NCBI RefSeq assembly: GCF_002727185.1
Contig: NZ_NIZW01000031.1
Span: forward strand, 1-64,000
Direction: 5' to 3'
Length of the DNA: 64,000 bases
From: Rhodopirellula bahusiensis
Lineage (GTDB): Bacteria > Planctomycetota > Planctomycetia > Pirellulales > Pirellulaceae
Shown here: one piece after another, positions 35,199 to 43,796 of the stretch
How the letters are laid out: every line of letters begins with the position of its first letter
Position numbering within the stretch: the stretch's first letter is position 1
The notes under the pieces: generated by a model
What the model saw: the letters and a program-made list of their open reading frames with translations, nothing else
The model's database searches: none
Told to the model about the DNA's origin: nothing
Program-made: the position numbers and the translations under genes

Positions 35199-36431
35199 TT
35201 AGAACTCTTCGTCGATGACTTCCTTGTTAGCGCGAGTCCCGAGTGCACCCCACAAACCGTAGGGGCTGGTCCGTCCCGCCGTTTGATCGCACCCGGCACG
35301 ACCTGGATCGACAGGTGGAGCATCCGCATTGCCCGCGTCGATCGAATCGGTGACAAACTTCACCGCACCGTCGCCCATCAAGACATGGACGCCACCCTGG
35401 TGTCGACTGCTAGCGGTGAACGATCCAACGTGCTCGTAGGCATTCGCATTGCCAGCGTTTCGGGTGCAGCATGGTTTATTGGGAGCCAACATGGTGTTCA
35501 TCCCCGAGAACGCAGCACCCGCGGCTGTCCAGCGAAAACCGCGTTTGACGTTTCCGTTGACCAACGGAACATAGTTGCCGTTGCTCAAGTCCCAGAATGT
35601 GGGACGTTCTGGGTCAACCAAAGTTGCACACGCATTTGGATTGGACAGAATCAGGTTGTTTGACGAGTTCGTTCCAATGGTCGTGGTGACGAAGTTGTCA
35701 CCCAAATCGGTCGCAATCTCACCCATCGCGATCGTGTTGCTGAGCCCGTCCAAGATGTCACGGAATTTCATGCTTGCATGCGCGACAAAGAACCCGCGAC
35801 ATCGCGGTTCTGAGGATGCACCGGCAATGGTTTGATTGTTGTTGCGATGTTTGATTCCACGGTGGTTGTTCCAAATCCCATCGCCCAAACAGAACGCGTA
35901 GTTGGTTCGACCCAGGGCAGGCAAACCAAACCCAGGGTCGCTGGGGCATCGAATGGTTGGAATCTCCGTCCGAGCTGGGTTATATCGAGCAACATCCGAA
36001 CCGCCGTAGGTGTGGTTGGAGCCAAATGGCCAGTACAAGATGGCAGTGTCGTCACTGACCGTCTTCACGGACATCTGCTCCCACAGACCCTGCTGTTCCA
36101 TGAACGGCATCAATCCGATGAGTGCGCTGCCTTGGCTTTTCGTTGAACGACGGTTTTCCGATCCTTCGTTCCCATTGTTATTGGGTCCGCGAGACTCATC
36201 GCCATAGGGACCAGTCCCCTGAATGGGCAATTGGTTGAACGCCGAGTGATAGTTGTGCAGCCCCAAACCAAGCTGTTTGAAGTTGTTGCTGCAACTCATG
36301 CGACGTGCGGCTTCGCGAGCGGCCTGGACCGCTGGCAGAAGCAATCCCACCAACACACCGATGATCGCGATCACGACCAGCAACTCGACAAGTGTGAAGC
36401 CATCACGACTATGTTTTTGTCGTTTGTTCAT
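35199..36431 (-). CDS. DUF1559 type II secretion/pilin-like protein
   Basis: A 410-aa protein with a type IV prepilin leader: [44 protein letters not shown], with cleavage expected after Gly11 and Glu at position 5 of the mature form. The rest matches the planctomycete DUF1559 family ([58 protein letters not shown], and the late [27 protein letters not shown]). I use the ATG at 36431. It is probably a surface or pseudopilus protein. It is the first of three minus-strand genes with the lipoprotein and beta-helix genes. Confidence 0.92.
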   Translation of the reverse strand: MNKRQKHSRDGFTLVELLVVIAIIGVLVGLLLPAVQAAREAARRMSCSNNFKQLGLGLHNYHSAFNQLPIQGTGPYGDESRGPNNNGNEGSENRRSTKSQGSALIGLMPFMEQQGLWEQMSVKTVSDDTAILYWPFGSNHTYGGSDVARYNPARTEIPTIRCPSDPGFGLPALGRTNYAFCLGDGIWNNHRGIKHRNNNQTIAGASSEPRCRGFFVAHASMKFRDILDGLSNTIAMGEIATDLGDNFVTTTIGTNSSNNLILSNPNACATLVDPERPTFWDLSNGNYVPLVNGNVKRGFRWTAAGAAFSGMNTMLAPNKPCCTRNAGNANAYEHVGSFTASSRHQGGVHVLMGDGAVKFVTDSIDAGNADAPPVDPGRAGCDQTAGRTSPYGLWGALGTRANKEVIDEEF

Positions 36432-36918
36432 CAAATGATTCCTGTCGCAGTCTGATAGATCGAACGGGATCCCATGCCGATGTTCACCCCGTGACTGCGA
36501 TCGCGGTGAGTGGCATTGAACCAAACAAGGGCGGTCCGTTTACCGCCTTGAGGGTTTACTGCCGTCCTCAAGACAAATAGCCAAAGAAACCTTCAAAAAT
36601 CCACCATTTATTTCAATTGCGATTCATGGAATCATCCACCAAATCTATTCAATAGACTTATTAGAAGATGGACTCGAACTCTCACCTTCAAGTTCTCGCA
36701 CCATGACTGCTATCTTTGTTCATCACAGAACAGAATTTGCCTGCTGACAAAATCTATGGAATTGGATTCGATTGCCGGCCAATTTCCTGTTGACCGGCAG
36801 TAACCCTTTGCACCGATTCCAAGCGGATCAGTTTCGCGGCTCTCCGAGCAGGTGGATCACCACTATTGCCGAGAGCGAACGAACTGATGAATCGACTCTC
36901 CAGGGAAGTGAATCGACA
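36432..36918. other. 487-bp divergent intergenic region
   Basis: This lies between the pseudopilin (minus) and sigma-factor (plus) starts and must hold both promoters. It is more AT-rich than its surroundings (36590-36760). A tRNA-like TTCGAGTCC on the minus strand near 36665-36690 does not fold into a tRNA. I can assign no specific site. Confidence 0.4.
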
Positions 36919-37461
36919 ATGACAACCAACAATTCTCTTCATGCCCACGCTGAGGTGGAACGGTTTGTACGTTTGCTCACCGCGAACGAGAGACGACTAC
37001 GCGCCTTCCTCTTCCAATTGGTCGTCGATCGCGACGCCGTGGATGAAATCATGCAGGATGCGTGCACGTCGTTGTGGAAGAAGTTCTCGCAGCTTGACGA
37101 CGACGAGGGCTTCCTGCCTTGGGCTTACGTGGTCTGCCGATACGAAGTGTTGATGTATCGACGCAAGCGAGCGAGAGACCGGTTGGTCTTTGACGAAGGC
37201 CTGATCGAACAGATCGCGAACGAAGCAACGGAACGTGCGGCGGGTGACCAGATCGATCAAAGGCAGACGTACTTGAAGGATTGCCTGACGCAATTGCGAG
37301 AAGCCGATCGTCGGTTGTTGATGACCGCCTACGGTTCCAAAGCAACCATCATTGAAATGGCTGAACAACTCAATTTGACGTCCAACGCCCTTTACAAGAC
37401 GCTGGGTCGTCTTCGTCGGCGATTGAAAGGCTGCGTCAAAGGAAAGCTGGCCACCTCATAA
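36919..37461 (+). CDS. ECF-like sigma factor, Rhodopirellula/Verrucomicrobium type
   Basis: A 180-aa RNA polymerase sigma factor with region 2 (RLRAFLFQLVVDRDAVDEIMQDACTSLWKKFSQLDDDEGFLPWAYVVCRYEVLMYRRKRARD, about 25-85) and region 4 (LREADRRLLMTAYGSKATIIEMAEQLNLTSNALYKTLGRLRRRLKGCV, 130-178). I use the ATG at 36919 because the frame before it has no family character. It matches the TIGR02989-type subfamily by pattern. The FecR-LamG gene starts 16 bases later, which suggests a sigma/anti-sigma pair of the kind linked to surface polysaccharide genes. Confidence 0.9.
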   Translation: MTTNNSLHAHAEVERFVRLLTANERRLRAFLFQLVVDRDAVDEIMQDACTSLWKKFSQLDDDEGFLPWAYVVCRYEVLMYRRKRARDRLVFDEGLIEQIANEATERAAGDQIDQRQTYLKDCLTQLREADRRLLMTAYGSKATIIEMAEQLNLTSNALYKTLGRLRRRLKGCVKGKLATS

Positions 37462-37477
37462 CACTGGAACAAAGAAC

Positions 37478-39241
37478 ATGAACGACCGGTTGGAAGACCT
37501 AATCGACCAGTATTGCGCAGGATGCATCGAAGAGTCTGACTTCGTCGAGCTTCAAAGTCTGCTTCGCGAAAGTGAAGCCAATCGCCAACACTACTATGAG
37601 ATTCTGCAAATCCATTCGGATCTGCATGAACTCGTTGACACAGAGCTGCACGACGAACAGGAGACTTCTCCACTCACCCGCACCTTCACCGATACAATTG
37701 CGGGAGAGAAGCCTCAAGCTAGCGTGTCGACTGAGGGATCAACCGGGTTCAACAGAATTTTTCCCACGCAAGCCTGGATGTTGGTTGCGTCCGTTTCATC
37801 CATCGCAGCAGCATTCCTGGCAGTCGTTGTTTGGCAACAATCACGTTCGTTGCACGAGCATGCGAACCAGCAAACTGTCCTGCCGTCCGGTCAGGAACGC
37901 AAGGTCGTGTCGGTGGTCAACGCGGCCAGGTCCTTGAGGCTTCCCACCCAAATCACGTCGCACAAAACAGACTCGTTGGCGATCCTTCAACAAGTGGTTG
38001 ATCCAGTCTGGAACGACGGTGAAAAAGCGCCTCGTGTCGGCGATGAACTGACTGCTCAAACGCTGGATCTGCAGAACGGGATCGTTCATCTGGCCTTTCT
38101 CAACGGCGCTACCGCGATCCTGGAAGGCCCGGCCAGGTTGGATCTGATCAACCGTCAACTCGGTGTGTTGCATCACGGTAAGATCCGATGTTTCGTTCCA
38201 GAATCTGCTCATGGTTTCACCATCGAAACCTCGACAAATCGATTTGTTGATTTGGGCACTCAGTTTGGATTGGATGTGGGAATCGATGGCGAGCAGGAAC
38301 TGCATGTTTTTGACGGGGAAGTCGAAATGCAGTCGATTCAAGATCGAGGAACAGCCCAACGGATTGTTTCTGGGTACGCGATTTCACGAGACGCTCCTGA
38401 CCACGATTGGTCCACCGTTGCGACGCAACCAACACGATTCACTAGCGTTGAAAAACTGTGGGGACTGAAACAACGATCCGATCAGCGACGATACGAACGT
38501 TGGAAACAACACATCGAGACCGTGTTGGAGGATCCTGATCTGGTGGTGCTCTACGATTTCGAACCCGACGCTTCCGAACCAAGCCGACTGACCAACCAAA
38601 AGTCGGACTCCACTCACGGAACGATCCTGGGTTGCGAATGGTCTCGCGGTCGCTGGGATGGAAAGTATGCCTTGGAGTTCAAACGTCCAAACAATCGTGT
38701 GCAGTTCAACCTGCCGGGAACCTTTGACGATCTCACCATGATGACGTGGCTGCGAATTGACGGGTTTGATCGCTTCTTCAGTTCTCTCATGTCAACAGAC
38801 CGGTTTGACAATCATCACATCCACTGGCATCTCAAATCCACCGGTCAAATCGGTTCGGGCATCAAACCTCCGTCCTCGCTTCGAGTGCTCTACGACACGG
38901 AAGAAACCTTGGGTTACGAAGACCTCGGTCGCTGGATGCATCTCGCCTTGGTGGTCAACCAAACCGATCAAACGGTGACTCATTTCCTCAATGGCCAAGT
39001 TGTCGGCCAGTTCCCTCTTCACACGGGCAGTGAAAAAATGCGAACCGACGTGTTCGGCAATGAGACGTGGCCCATCCGAGTCGGGAAAGCAGAACTTGGT
39101 AATTGGAGTCCGGCGGAAGATTACGACGAATGGCTGGTGCGGAACCTAAATGGTCGCATTGATGAATTCTCCGTCTTTCGACGCGCTCTCGGCGACCAAG
39201 AAATCCAACGGTCCTACGAACTGGGAAAACCAAATTCGTGA
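37478..39241 (+). CDS. FecR-like / LamG domain membrane protein
   Basis: A 587-aa protein. The N-terminal 95 residues are cytoplasmic and acidic (DLIDQYCAGCIEESDFVELQSLLRESEANRQHYYEIL), like planctomycete anti-sigma domains. One membrane helix is at about 99-119 (AWMLVASVSSIAAAFLAVVVW). A FecR-like region (about 180-290) includes GIVHLAFLNGATAILEGPARLDLINRQ and NRFVDLGTQFGLDVGIDGEQELHVFDGEVEMQ. A LamG-type jellyroll (about 355-585) has MHLALVVNQTDQTVTHFLNGQVVGQ and GRIDEFSVFRRALGDQEIQ. The likely role is to sense an outside ligand through LamG and control the sigma factor just upstream. Confidence 0.88.
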   Translation: MNDRLEDLIDQYCAGCIEESDFVELQSLLRESEANRQHYYEILQIHSDLHELVDTELHDEQETSPLTRTFTDTIAGEKPQASVSTEGSTGFNRIFPTQAWMLVASVSSIAAAFLAVVVWQQSRSLHEHANQQTVLPSGQERKVVSVVNAARSLRLPTQITSHKTDSLAILQQVVDPVWNDGEKAPRVGDELTAQTLDLQNGIVHLAFLNGATAILEGPARLDLINRQLGVLHHGKIRCFVPESAHGFTIETSTNRFVDLGTQFGLDVGIDGEQELHVFDGEVEMQSIQDRGTAQRIVSGYAISRDAPDHDWSTVATQPTRFTSVEKLWGLKQRSDQRRYERWKQHIETVLEDPDLVVLYDFEPDASEPSRLTNQKSDSTHGTILGCEWSRGRWDGKYALEFKRPNNRVQFNLPGTFDDLTMMTWLRIDGFDRFFSSLMSTDRFDNHHIHWHLKSTGQIGSGIKPPSSLRVLYDTEETLGYEDLGRWMHLALVVNQTDQTVTHFLNGQVVGQFPLHTGSEKMRTDVFGNETWPIRVGKAELGNWSPAEDYDEWLVRNLNGRIDEFSVFRRALGDQEIQRSYELGKPNS

Positions 39242-39304
39242 TTCCCAATCGCGATCAACCCAACTCTGTTTCTTCTCAAACTCAATTTCTTCCTTCCTAT
39301 ATCC

Positions 39305-40711
39305 ATGCCAGCTCAATCCACGAAACCAAACGTGTCGATTCAATCATCCACCACTCGTCGACGATTCCTGTCACGTTCCGCAGCATTGTCTGTCGCAACA
39401 CTGGCACCGACCCACTTGCGTTCGGTCCTTTCTGCGGAACCTGATTCAGCCAACGACCGTCCTGGATTGGCTCTTGTCGGCGCTGGCCGGATGGGGCACA
39501 ACCACCTGCGATTTGCCAAAGGCATGTGCGATGTCGTCGCAGTTTGCGATGTCGATCAAAACCATCGCCAAAAAGCGGTTCAGAATCTGAGCGGCGGCAA
39601 AGCCTTGGGAGTCAACGATTATCGCGAAGTGTTGGACAACAAAGAGGTGGATGTCGTTTACATCGCCACACCCGATCACTGGCACGCCAAGATTCTGATC
39701 GAAGCCATGTTGGCGGGCAAAGACGTCTACTGCGAAAAGCCTTTGACACTGACCGTCGATGAAGGCAAGCAAATTCGAAAGGTACAACAGCAAACCGGAC
39801 GCATCGTCCAAGTTGGAACAATGCAGCGAAGCTATCTGGATTTGTTTGTCAAAGCGGTGGCCATCGCAGGCTCCGGTAGACTCGGACGCATCCTTCGAGC
39901 AACGGCATCGATCGGAGGGAGCTCGGGTTCCGGACCCATTCCCGTCGCGAAGGTTCCCAAGTGGCTGGATTGGAACCAATGGTTGGGGCCCGCCCCCGAA
40001 TCACCCTTTCGACTGATCGCGGATCCCAAAGCGGACGAGTGGCACATCGGCAAAACAAACGCTCATCAAAACTTCCGTTGGTGGTATGACTACTCCGGCG
40101 GCAAAATGACCGACTGGGGTGCCCACCACGTCGACATCGCTTGCTGGGCTTTTCGCGAAGCCGGCCAATCCGACGCGCTGGTTTCGATCGAGGGGAATGC
40201 CAAGATGCCGGTGCCGTACGAAAACGGTTTCCCAACTCAAGCGGATCAATACAACACCGCTCATTCGTTTTCGATACTTGCCAAGATGAAAGATGGCACG
40301 GAGCTTCATATCAAAAGCGAAGGCAGGAACGGCGTTCTGTTGGAAGGCACTCGCGGCCGCATCTTTGTCAGTCGAGGCGACTTGACCGGTGCCCCGGTGG
40401 AGCAGTTGAAAGACAACCCGTTGCCAGAAGATGCCGTCGCGAAGGTCTATCGCAACATGCCAACGCCGTACAACCAGCATCGCAACCACTGGGCCAACTT
40501 TTTCCATTGCACACGGGAACGAGTCGAACCGATTTCAGACGTGACCAGTCACCTTCGAGCGATTGACATTTGTCACCTCGCCAACTTGTCGGCTCGGTTT
40601 GGGCGGTCACTTCGTTGGGATGCGGAAACGGAACAAATTCTCGGCGATGACGAAATGAATTCTCTGCTGGCGCGCCCTGCTCGTTCCGGTTTCGAGACTA
40701 AACTCTCCTGA
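39305..40711 (+). CDS. Tat-exported Gfo/Idh/MocA family oxidoreductase
   Basis: A 468-aa NAD(P)-binding oxidoreductase with a twin-arginine signal (STTRRRFLSRSAALSVATLAPTHLRSVLSAE, RR at 19-20). The Rossmann motif is LALVGAGRMGHNHLRFAKGMCDVVAVCDVD. The conserved lysine lies in KDVYCEKPLTLTVDEGKQI, and the C-terminal domain has GGKMTDWGAHHVDIACWAF. Members oxidise or reduce sugars and inositols. Export by Tat fits a folded enzyme with bound cofactor outside the cytoplasm. It follows the FecR-LamG gene by 63 bp and may share its control. Substrate unknown. Confidence 0.93.
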   Translation: MPAQSTKPNVSIQSSTTRRRFLSRSAALSVATLAPTHLRSVLSAEPDSANDRPGLALVGAGRMGHNHLRFAKGMCDVVAVCDVDQNHRQKAVQNLSGGKALGVNDYREVLDNKEVDVVYIATPDHWHAKILIEAMLAGKDVYCEKPLTLTVDEGKQIRKVQQQTGRIVQVGTMQRSYLDLFVKAVAIAGSGRLGRILRATASIGGSSGSGPIPVAKVPKWLDWNQWLGPAPESPFRLIADPKADEWHIGKTNAHQNFRWWYDYSGGKMTDWGAHHVDIACWAFREAGQSDALVSIEGNAKMPVPYENGFPTQADQYNTAHSFSILAKMKDGTELHIKSEGRNGVLLEGTRGRIFVSRGDLTGAPVEQLKDNPLPEDAVAKVYRNMPTPYNQHRNHWANFFHCTRERVEPISDVTSHLRAIDICHLANLSARFGRSLRWDAETEQILGDDEMNSLLARPARSGFETKLS

Positions 40712-40748
40712 GTTGAATCGTTCACGTGCCACAGCCTCTTCCCACCCA

Positions 40749-41195
40749 ATGATCAATCAAATCGATGAGGAAAACGGATCGTTGGTGATCCGTAGCTATC
40801 CCACTTGGATCGCCGGGTTCTGTTTGATTGTGCTGGTGGCGGTGATAGTCCAATTTGTTCGAGGTCAACTGGCTTGGATCGATGCTGCCATTCCCACCTT
40901 TGTTGTGATCGTCGCGGCATCGGTCTTGGAATACAAAGTCGCCATCTTTCGACGAGGCGATCCGAACGTGTTGATCCAGTCGATTCGTTTGCTTCACCGC
41001 AAAGAAACGCGAATTCCAATGGATCAAATTCGCTCCGTCCATCGCAGCACAGGACGGGGTGGCCACTCCCATGCCGGAGTGGTGGAACTGAGAACCGTGG
41101 ATGACGCTGTGTCAGTGACCTCCGTGGCGGCGTTGGGTCCTCGCAAACAAGTGGTGGCGTTGAAAGCGATCCGCGAATTTTTGTCTCTCGGTTGA
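40749..41195 (+). CDS. small membrane protein with PH-like domain
   Basis: 148 aa from the ATG at 40749; a longer start at 40713 directly after the oxidoreductase stop is possible. Two membrane helices lie at about 20-40 and 46-64 (WIAGFCLIVLVAVIVQFV; WIDAAIPTFVVIVAASVLEY). A soluble tail follows (VAIFRRGDPNVLIQSIRLLHRKETRIPMDQIRSVHRSTGRGGHSHAGVVELRT). The pattern is like bacterial PH (DUF304-type) membrane proteins. No catalytic residue is evident. Confidence 0.65.
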   Translation: MINQIDEENGSLVIRSYPTWIAGFCLIVLVAVIVQFVRGQLAWIDAAIPTFVVIVAASVLEYKVAIFRRGDPNVLIQSIRLLHRKETRIPMDQIRSVHRSTGRGGHSHAGVVELRTVDDAVSVTSVAALGPRKQVVALKAIREFLSLG

Positions 41196-41353
41196 ACGCG
41201 ATTTCGCGGCTCGCACGCAGGTTTTTCCTGACACGGCGTGTGGTTGTTGGTGGTCGAGACTTGCTGAGTGAGTCATCATGGTGATCCGGTCGGGCGATCC
41301 TCTTGTCGTTCTCGACTTGCTGCTTGATCATCAACAACTGCTGAGACATCACC

Positions 41354-43444
41354 ATGAATTGGTCTTCGAACATCCGACTCGCATGGATGCCGTTTTTAGT
41401 CGCGGCCTGCATTGGTTTGCTTGGTAACTCGTATGCAACTGGAACGGAAACGTCAGTCGGGAATGCGGACTCCGCGGGTGCGGTCCAAGCACTCGAGGAA
41501 TTCTTGAACGATCATTCGACCGAAGACTTCCAAACGATTGCAGAGCTACCGTGGAGCTCGACCGCATTGACTGCTCAGGACGTCGTTCGAGCGAGAGAAC
41601 TTTTGGCGGCAGCTCACAAGCGAGTTCTGCGCAAGACCCGAGCCGACGAGATGCAGAAAAAAGTGTTGACGCTCGGAGACTTGAAGATGCCGTTTGACTA
41701 TCGCATTTTTGGTGAAGCACCCGAAGGCGGACGCAGTCTTTACATCTCCATGCACGGCGGTGGTGGTGCCCCGAAAGCGGTCAACGATCGTCAGTGGGAA
41801 AACCAGAAACGTTTGTATCAACCCGAAGAAGGTGTCTACGTGGCTCCGCGTGCTCCGACTGACACATGGAACCTGTGGCATCAAAAGCACATCGATCCGA
41901 TGTTCGTGCGTTTGATTGAAAACATGGTCGCGTTTGAAAACGTCAATCCAAATCGCGTTTACGTGATGGGTTATTCCGCTGGCGGTGACGGGGTGTATCA
42001 ACTGGCACCTCGTCTGTCCGACCGCTGGGCGGCCGCCGCGATGATGGCAGGGCACCCCAACGAAACGTCGGCACTGGGTCTCCGCAACGTTCCCTTCGCA
42101 TTGCAAATGGGAGGCAAAGACGCGGCCTACAAACGCAACCAAATCGCGGCGGATTGGAAAACGAAGTTGGCCGAACTGCATGAAGCTGACCCGGAGGGAT
42201 ACAAACACTTCGTGAAGATCTACCCGAACAAAGGGCACTGGATGGATCGCGAAGATGCGGTCGCGCTTCCTTGGATGGCCAAGCACACTCGAAACGTGAC
42301 CCCGTCCAAGATTGTGTGGGTCCAAGACGATGTGACTCACTCGCATTTCTATTGGTTGGGCGTGGAAGAGTCGTCGGTCAAAGCGGGTGCGACCATCATC
42401 GCAGCCGTCGACGGTCAAACGATTGACCTGACCTCCTCGGACGTGAACAAGATCAACGTCTTCTTGGATGACCGATTCATCGACTTGGACCAACCGATCC
42501 AAATCACCAGCGGAGGTCAAACGCTGTTCGAAGGGCAGGTCACGCGAACTCTAAAAACACTCGCGACAATCTTCGACGCGCGATCCGATTCCGAGCTCGC
42601 GTTCCCGAGTTCTGTCGAGGTGGAGATGCCCAAGCCGTTCCCTCAATCGTTGGTCCCTGCCAAGGATTTACCACGATACACGGCGGCGAAGATCGACACT
42701 GAGCTGTCGATCGATGGTCGCTTGGACGAGGAAGCTTGGCAGCAAGCCCGCAAGACCACGTCCTTTGTCGACTTGGTCAGCGGGCAACCCACTCGCCACG
42801 ACACCCGCTCATCCATCCTGTGGGATAACGAGTTTCTTTACATCGGATTCTGGTTGGAAGAACCCAACGTCGACGCGGAGTACAAAGAGCGTGACGATCC
42901 GATTTACTACGACAACGACGTCGAAGTCTTCATCGCTGGAAAGGACGCCTACTACGAGTTCGAGATCAACTCCTATGGAACCGTCTACGAAGGCTTCTTT
43001 GTATGGCAGGAAGCGTACGAGAAAGGCGGTTATGCATCCGACCCACAACTTGCCAAAGACGCTCCGAATCAACAGGAGTTCGATGGCGTTGGGTTCACAA
43101 ATCATCCACGCGGCAAACGCATCGCGTTTCTTGGCTACGACTTTCCCAATTTCAAATCCGCCGTTCACATCAACGGGACCTTGAATGACGATTCCGACGT
43201 CGATCAAGGTTGGACGGTCGAGTTGGCGTTTCCTTGGAAGGAGATGAATTGGCTTGCCAAGGGCGACAACCGATCACTGCCACCCAAGGTCGGCGATGAG
43301 TGGCGAATCGACCTTTTCCGATTCAACAAGACCAAGGCCCCCGAACCCGCCACCGACTCCGGAGGCTGGGCCCTCGGCAAACACGGAGTCTGGGACTCCC
43401 ACATTCCAGAAACTTTCCCCATCATCACCTTCGCAGAAGAGTGA
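41354..43444 (+). CDS. secreted alpha/beta hydrolase fused to a CBM9-like domain
   Basis: A 696-aa exported protein. After a signal peptide (WMPFLVAACIGLLGNSYATG) comes an alpha/beta hydrolase domain (about 100-300). It has the oxyanion-type MHGGGGAPKAVN, nucleophile Ser208 in VYVMGYSAGGDGVYQL, Asp in QMGGKDAAYKRN and His in PNKGHWMDRED. A beta-rich linker (DDRFIDLDQPIQITSGGQTLFEGQV) leads to a C-terminal CBM9-like module (about 445-690). That module reads LSIDGRLDEEAWQQARKTTSFVD, YIGFWLEEPNVDAEYKERDDPIYYDNDVEVFI and WTVELAFPWKEM. The fusion points to an esterase anchored on carbohydrate. It stands alone in the local gene order. Confidence 0.85.
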   Translation: MNWSSNIRLAWMPFLVAACIGLLGNSYATGTETSVGNADSAGAVQALEEFLNDHSTEDFQTIAELPWSSTALTAQDVVRARELLAAAHKRVLRKTRADEMQKKVLTLGDLKMPFDYRIFGEAPEGGRSLYISMHGGGGAPKAVNDRQWENQKRLYQPEEGVYVAPRAPTDTWNLWHQKHIDPMFVRLIENMVAFENVNPNRVYVMGYSAGGDGVYQLAPRLSDRWAAAAMMAGHPNETSALGLRNVPFALQMGGKDAAYKRNQIAADWKTKLAELHEADPEGYKHFVKIYPNKGHWMDREDAVALPWMAKHTRNVTPSKIVWVQDDVTHSHFYWLGVEESSVKAGATIIAAVDGQTIDLTSSDVNKINVFLDDRFIDLDQPIQITSGGQTLFEGQVTRTLKTLATIFDARSDSELAFPSSVEVEMPKPFPQSLVPAKDLPRYTAAKIDTELSIDGRLDEEAWQQARKTTSFVDLVSGQPTRHDTRSSILWDNEFLYIGFWLEEPNVDAEYKERDDPIYYDNDVEVFIAGKDAYYEFEINSYGTVYEGFFVWQEAYEKGGYASDPQLAKDAPNQQEFDGVGFTNHPRGKRIAFLGYDFPNFKSAVHINGTLNDDSDVDQGWTVELAFPWKEMNWLAKGDNRSLPPKVGDEWRIDLFRFNKTKAPEPATDSGGWALGKHGVWDSHIPETFPIITFAEE

Positions 43445-43505
43445 TCAACACTCGCGAAGTTTCTGCAGGACAATTAACGCTCGAATGTCATAGGCAATGC
43501 CTAGC

Positions 43506-43519
43506 AGGCTATTGATTGA
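43506..43519. repeat. solo end of MITE-like family A
   Basis: GGCTATTGATTGA matches the family A terminal repeat GGCTGTTGATTGA at 12 of 13. No second end is found nearby, so it is a remnant or chance match. Confidence 0.35.
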
Positions 43520-43564
43520 CTGAACCATTTAGCCACGAGCGAAGAACAAGTGTCGGATTGAAAT

Positions 43565-43623
43565 TGTGGCATAGGCTTCCAGCCTGTGTTCCGCGCAATC
43601 ACAGGCTAGAAGCCTATGCCACA
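43565..43623. repeat. 59-bp near-perfect hairpin
   Basis: Two 24-base arms (TGTGGCATAGGCTTCCAGCC... and its complement, one mismatch) separated by 11 bases. It is in the 352-bp gap after the hydrolase-CBM9 gene and is either a terminator for it or a REP-like element. The rest of the gap (43624-43796) shows nothing I can name. Confidence 0.75.
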
Positions 43624-43796
43624 TGTTTTCCGCTCGGTCCTCATGCTTTCGCCTCGGTTGTGCGTAGCTGCTGAAAGACCTGCGTGTTGCGACTGAAAAT
43701 TTGCTTCGCACCCGTGGGATGCCTTATCCTTGTGGTTCTGCTTTTCGGATTGGACGGAGTCTTCGTATCCAGTTCTCCAAACCAGGTGGGTGCACA

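Noticed and set aside
36661-36730. A tRNA-like TTCGAGTCC on the minus strand
   Set aside because: The T-arm does not pair beyond the first base, and no acceptor or anticodon arm can be drawn.
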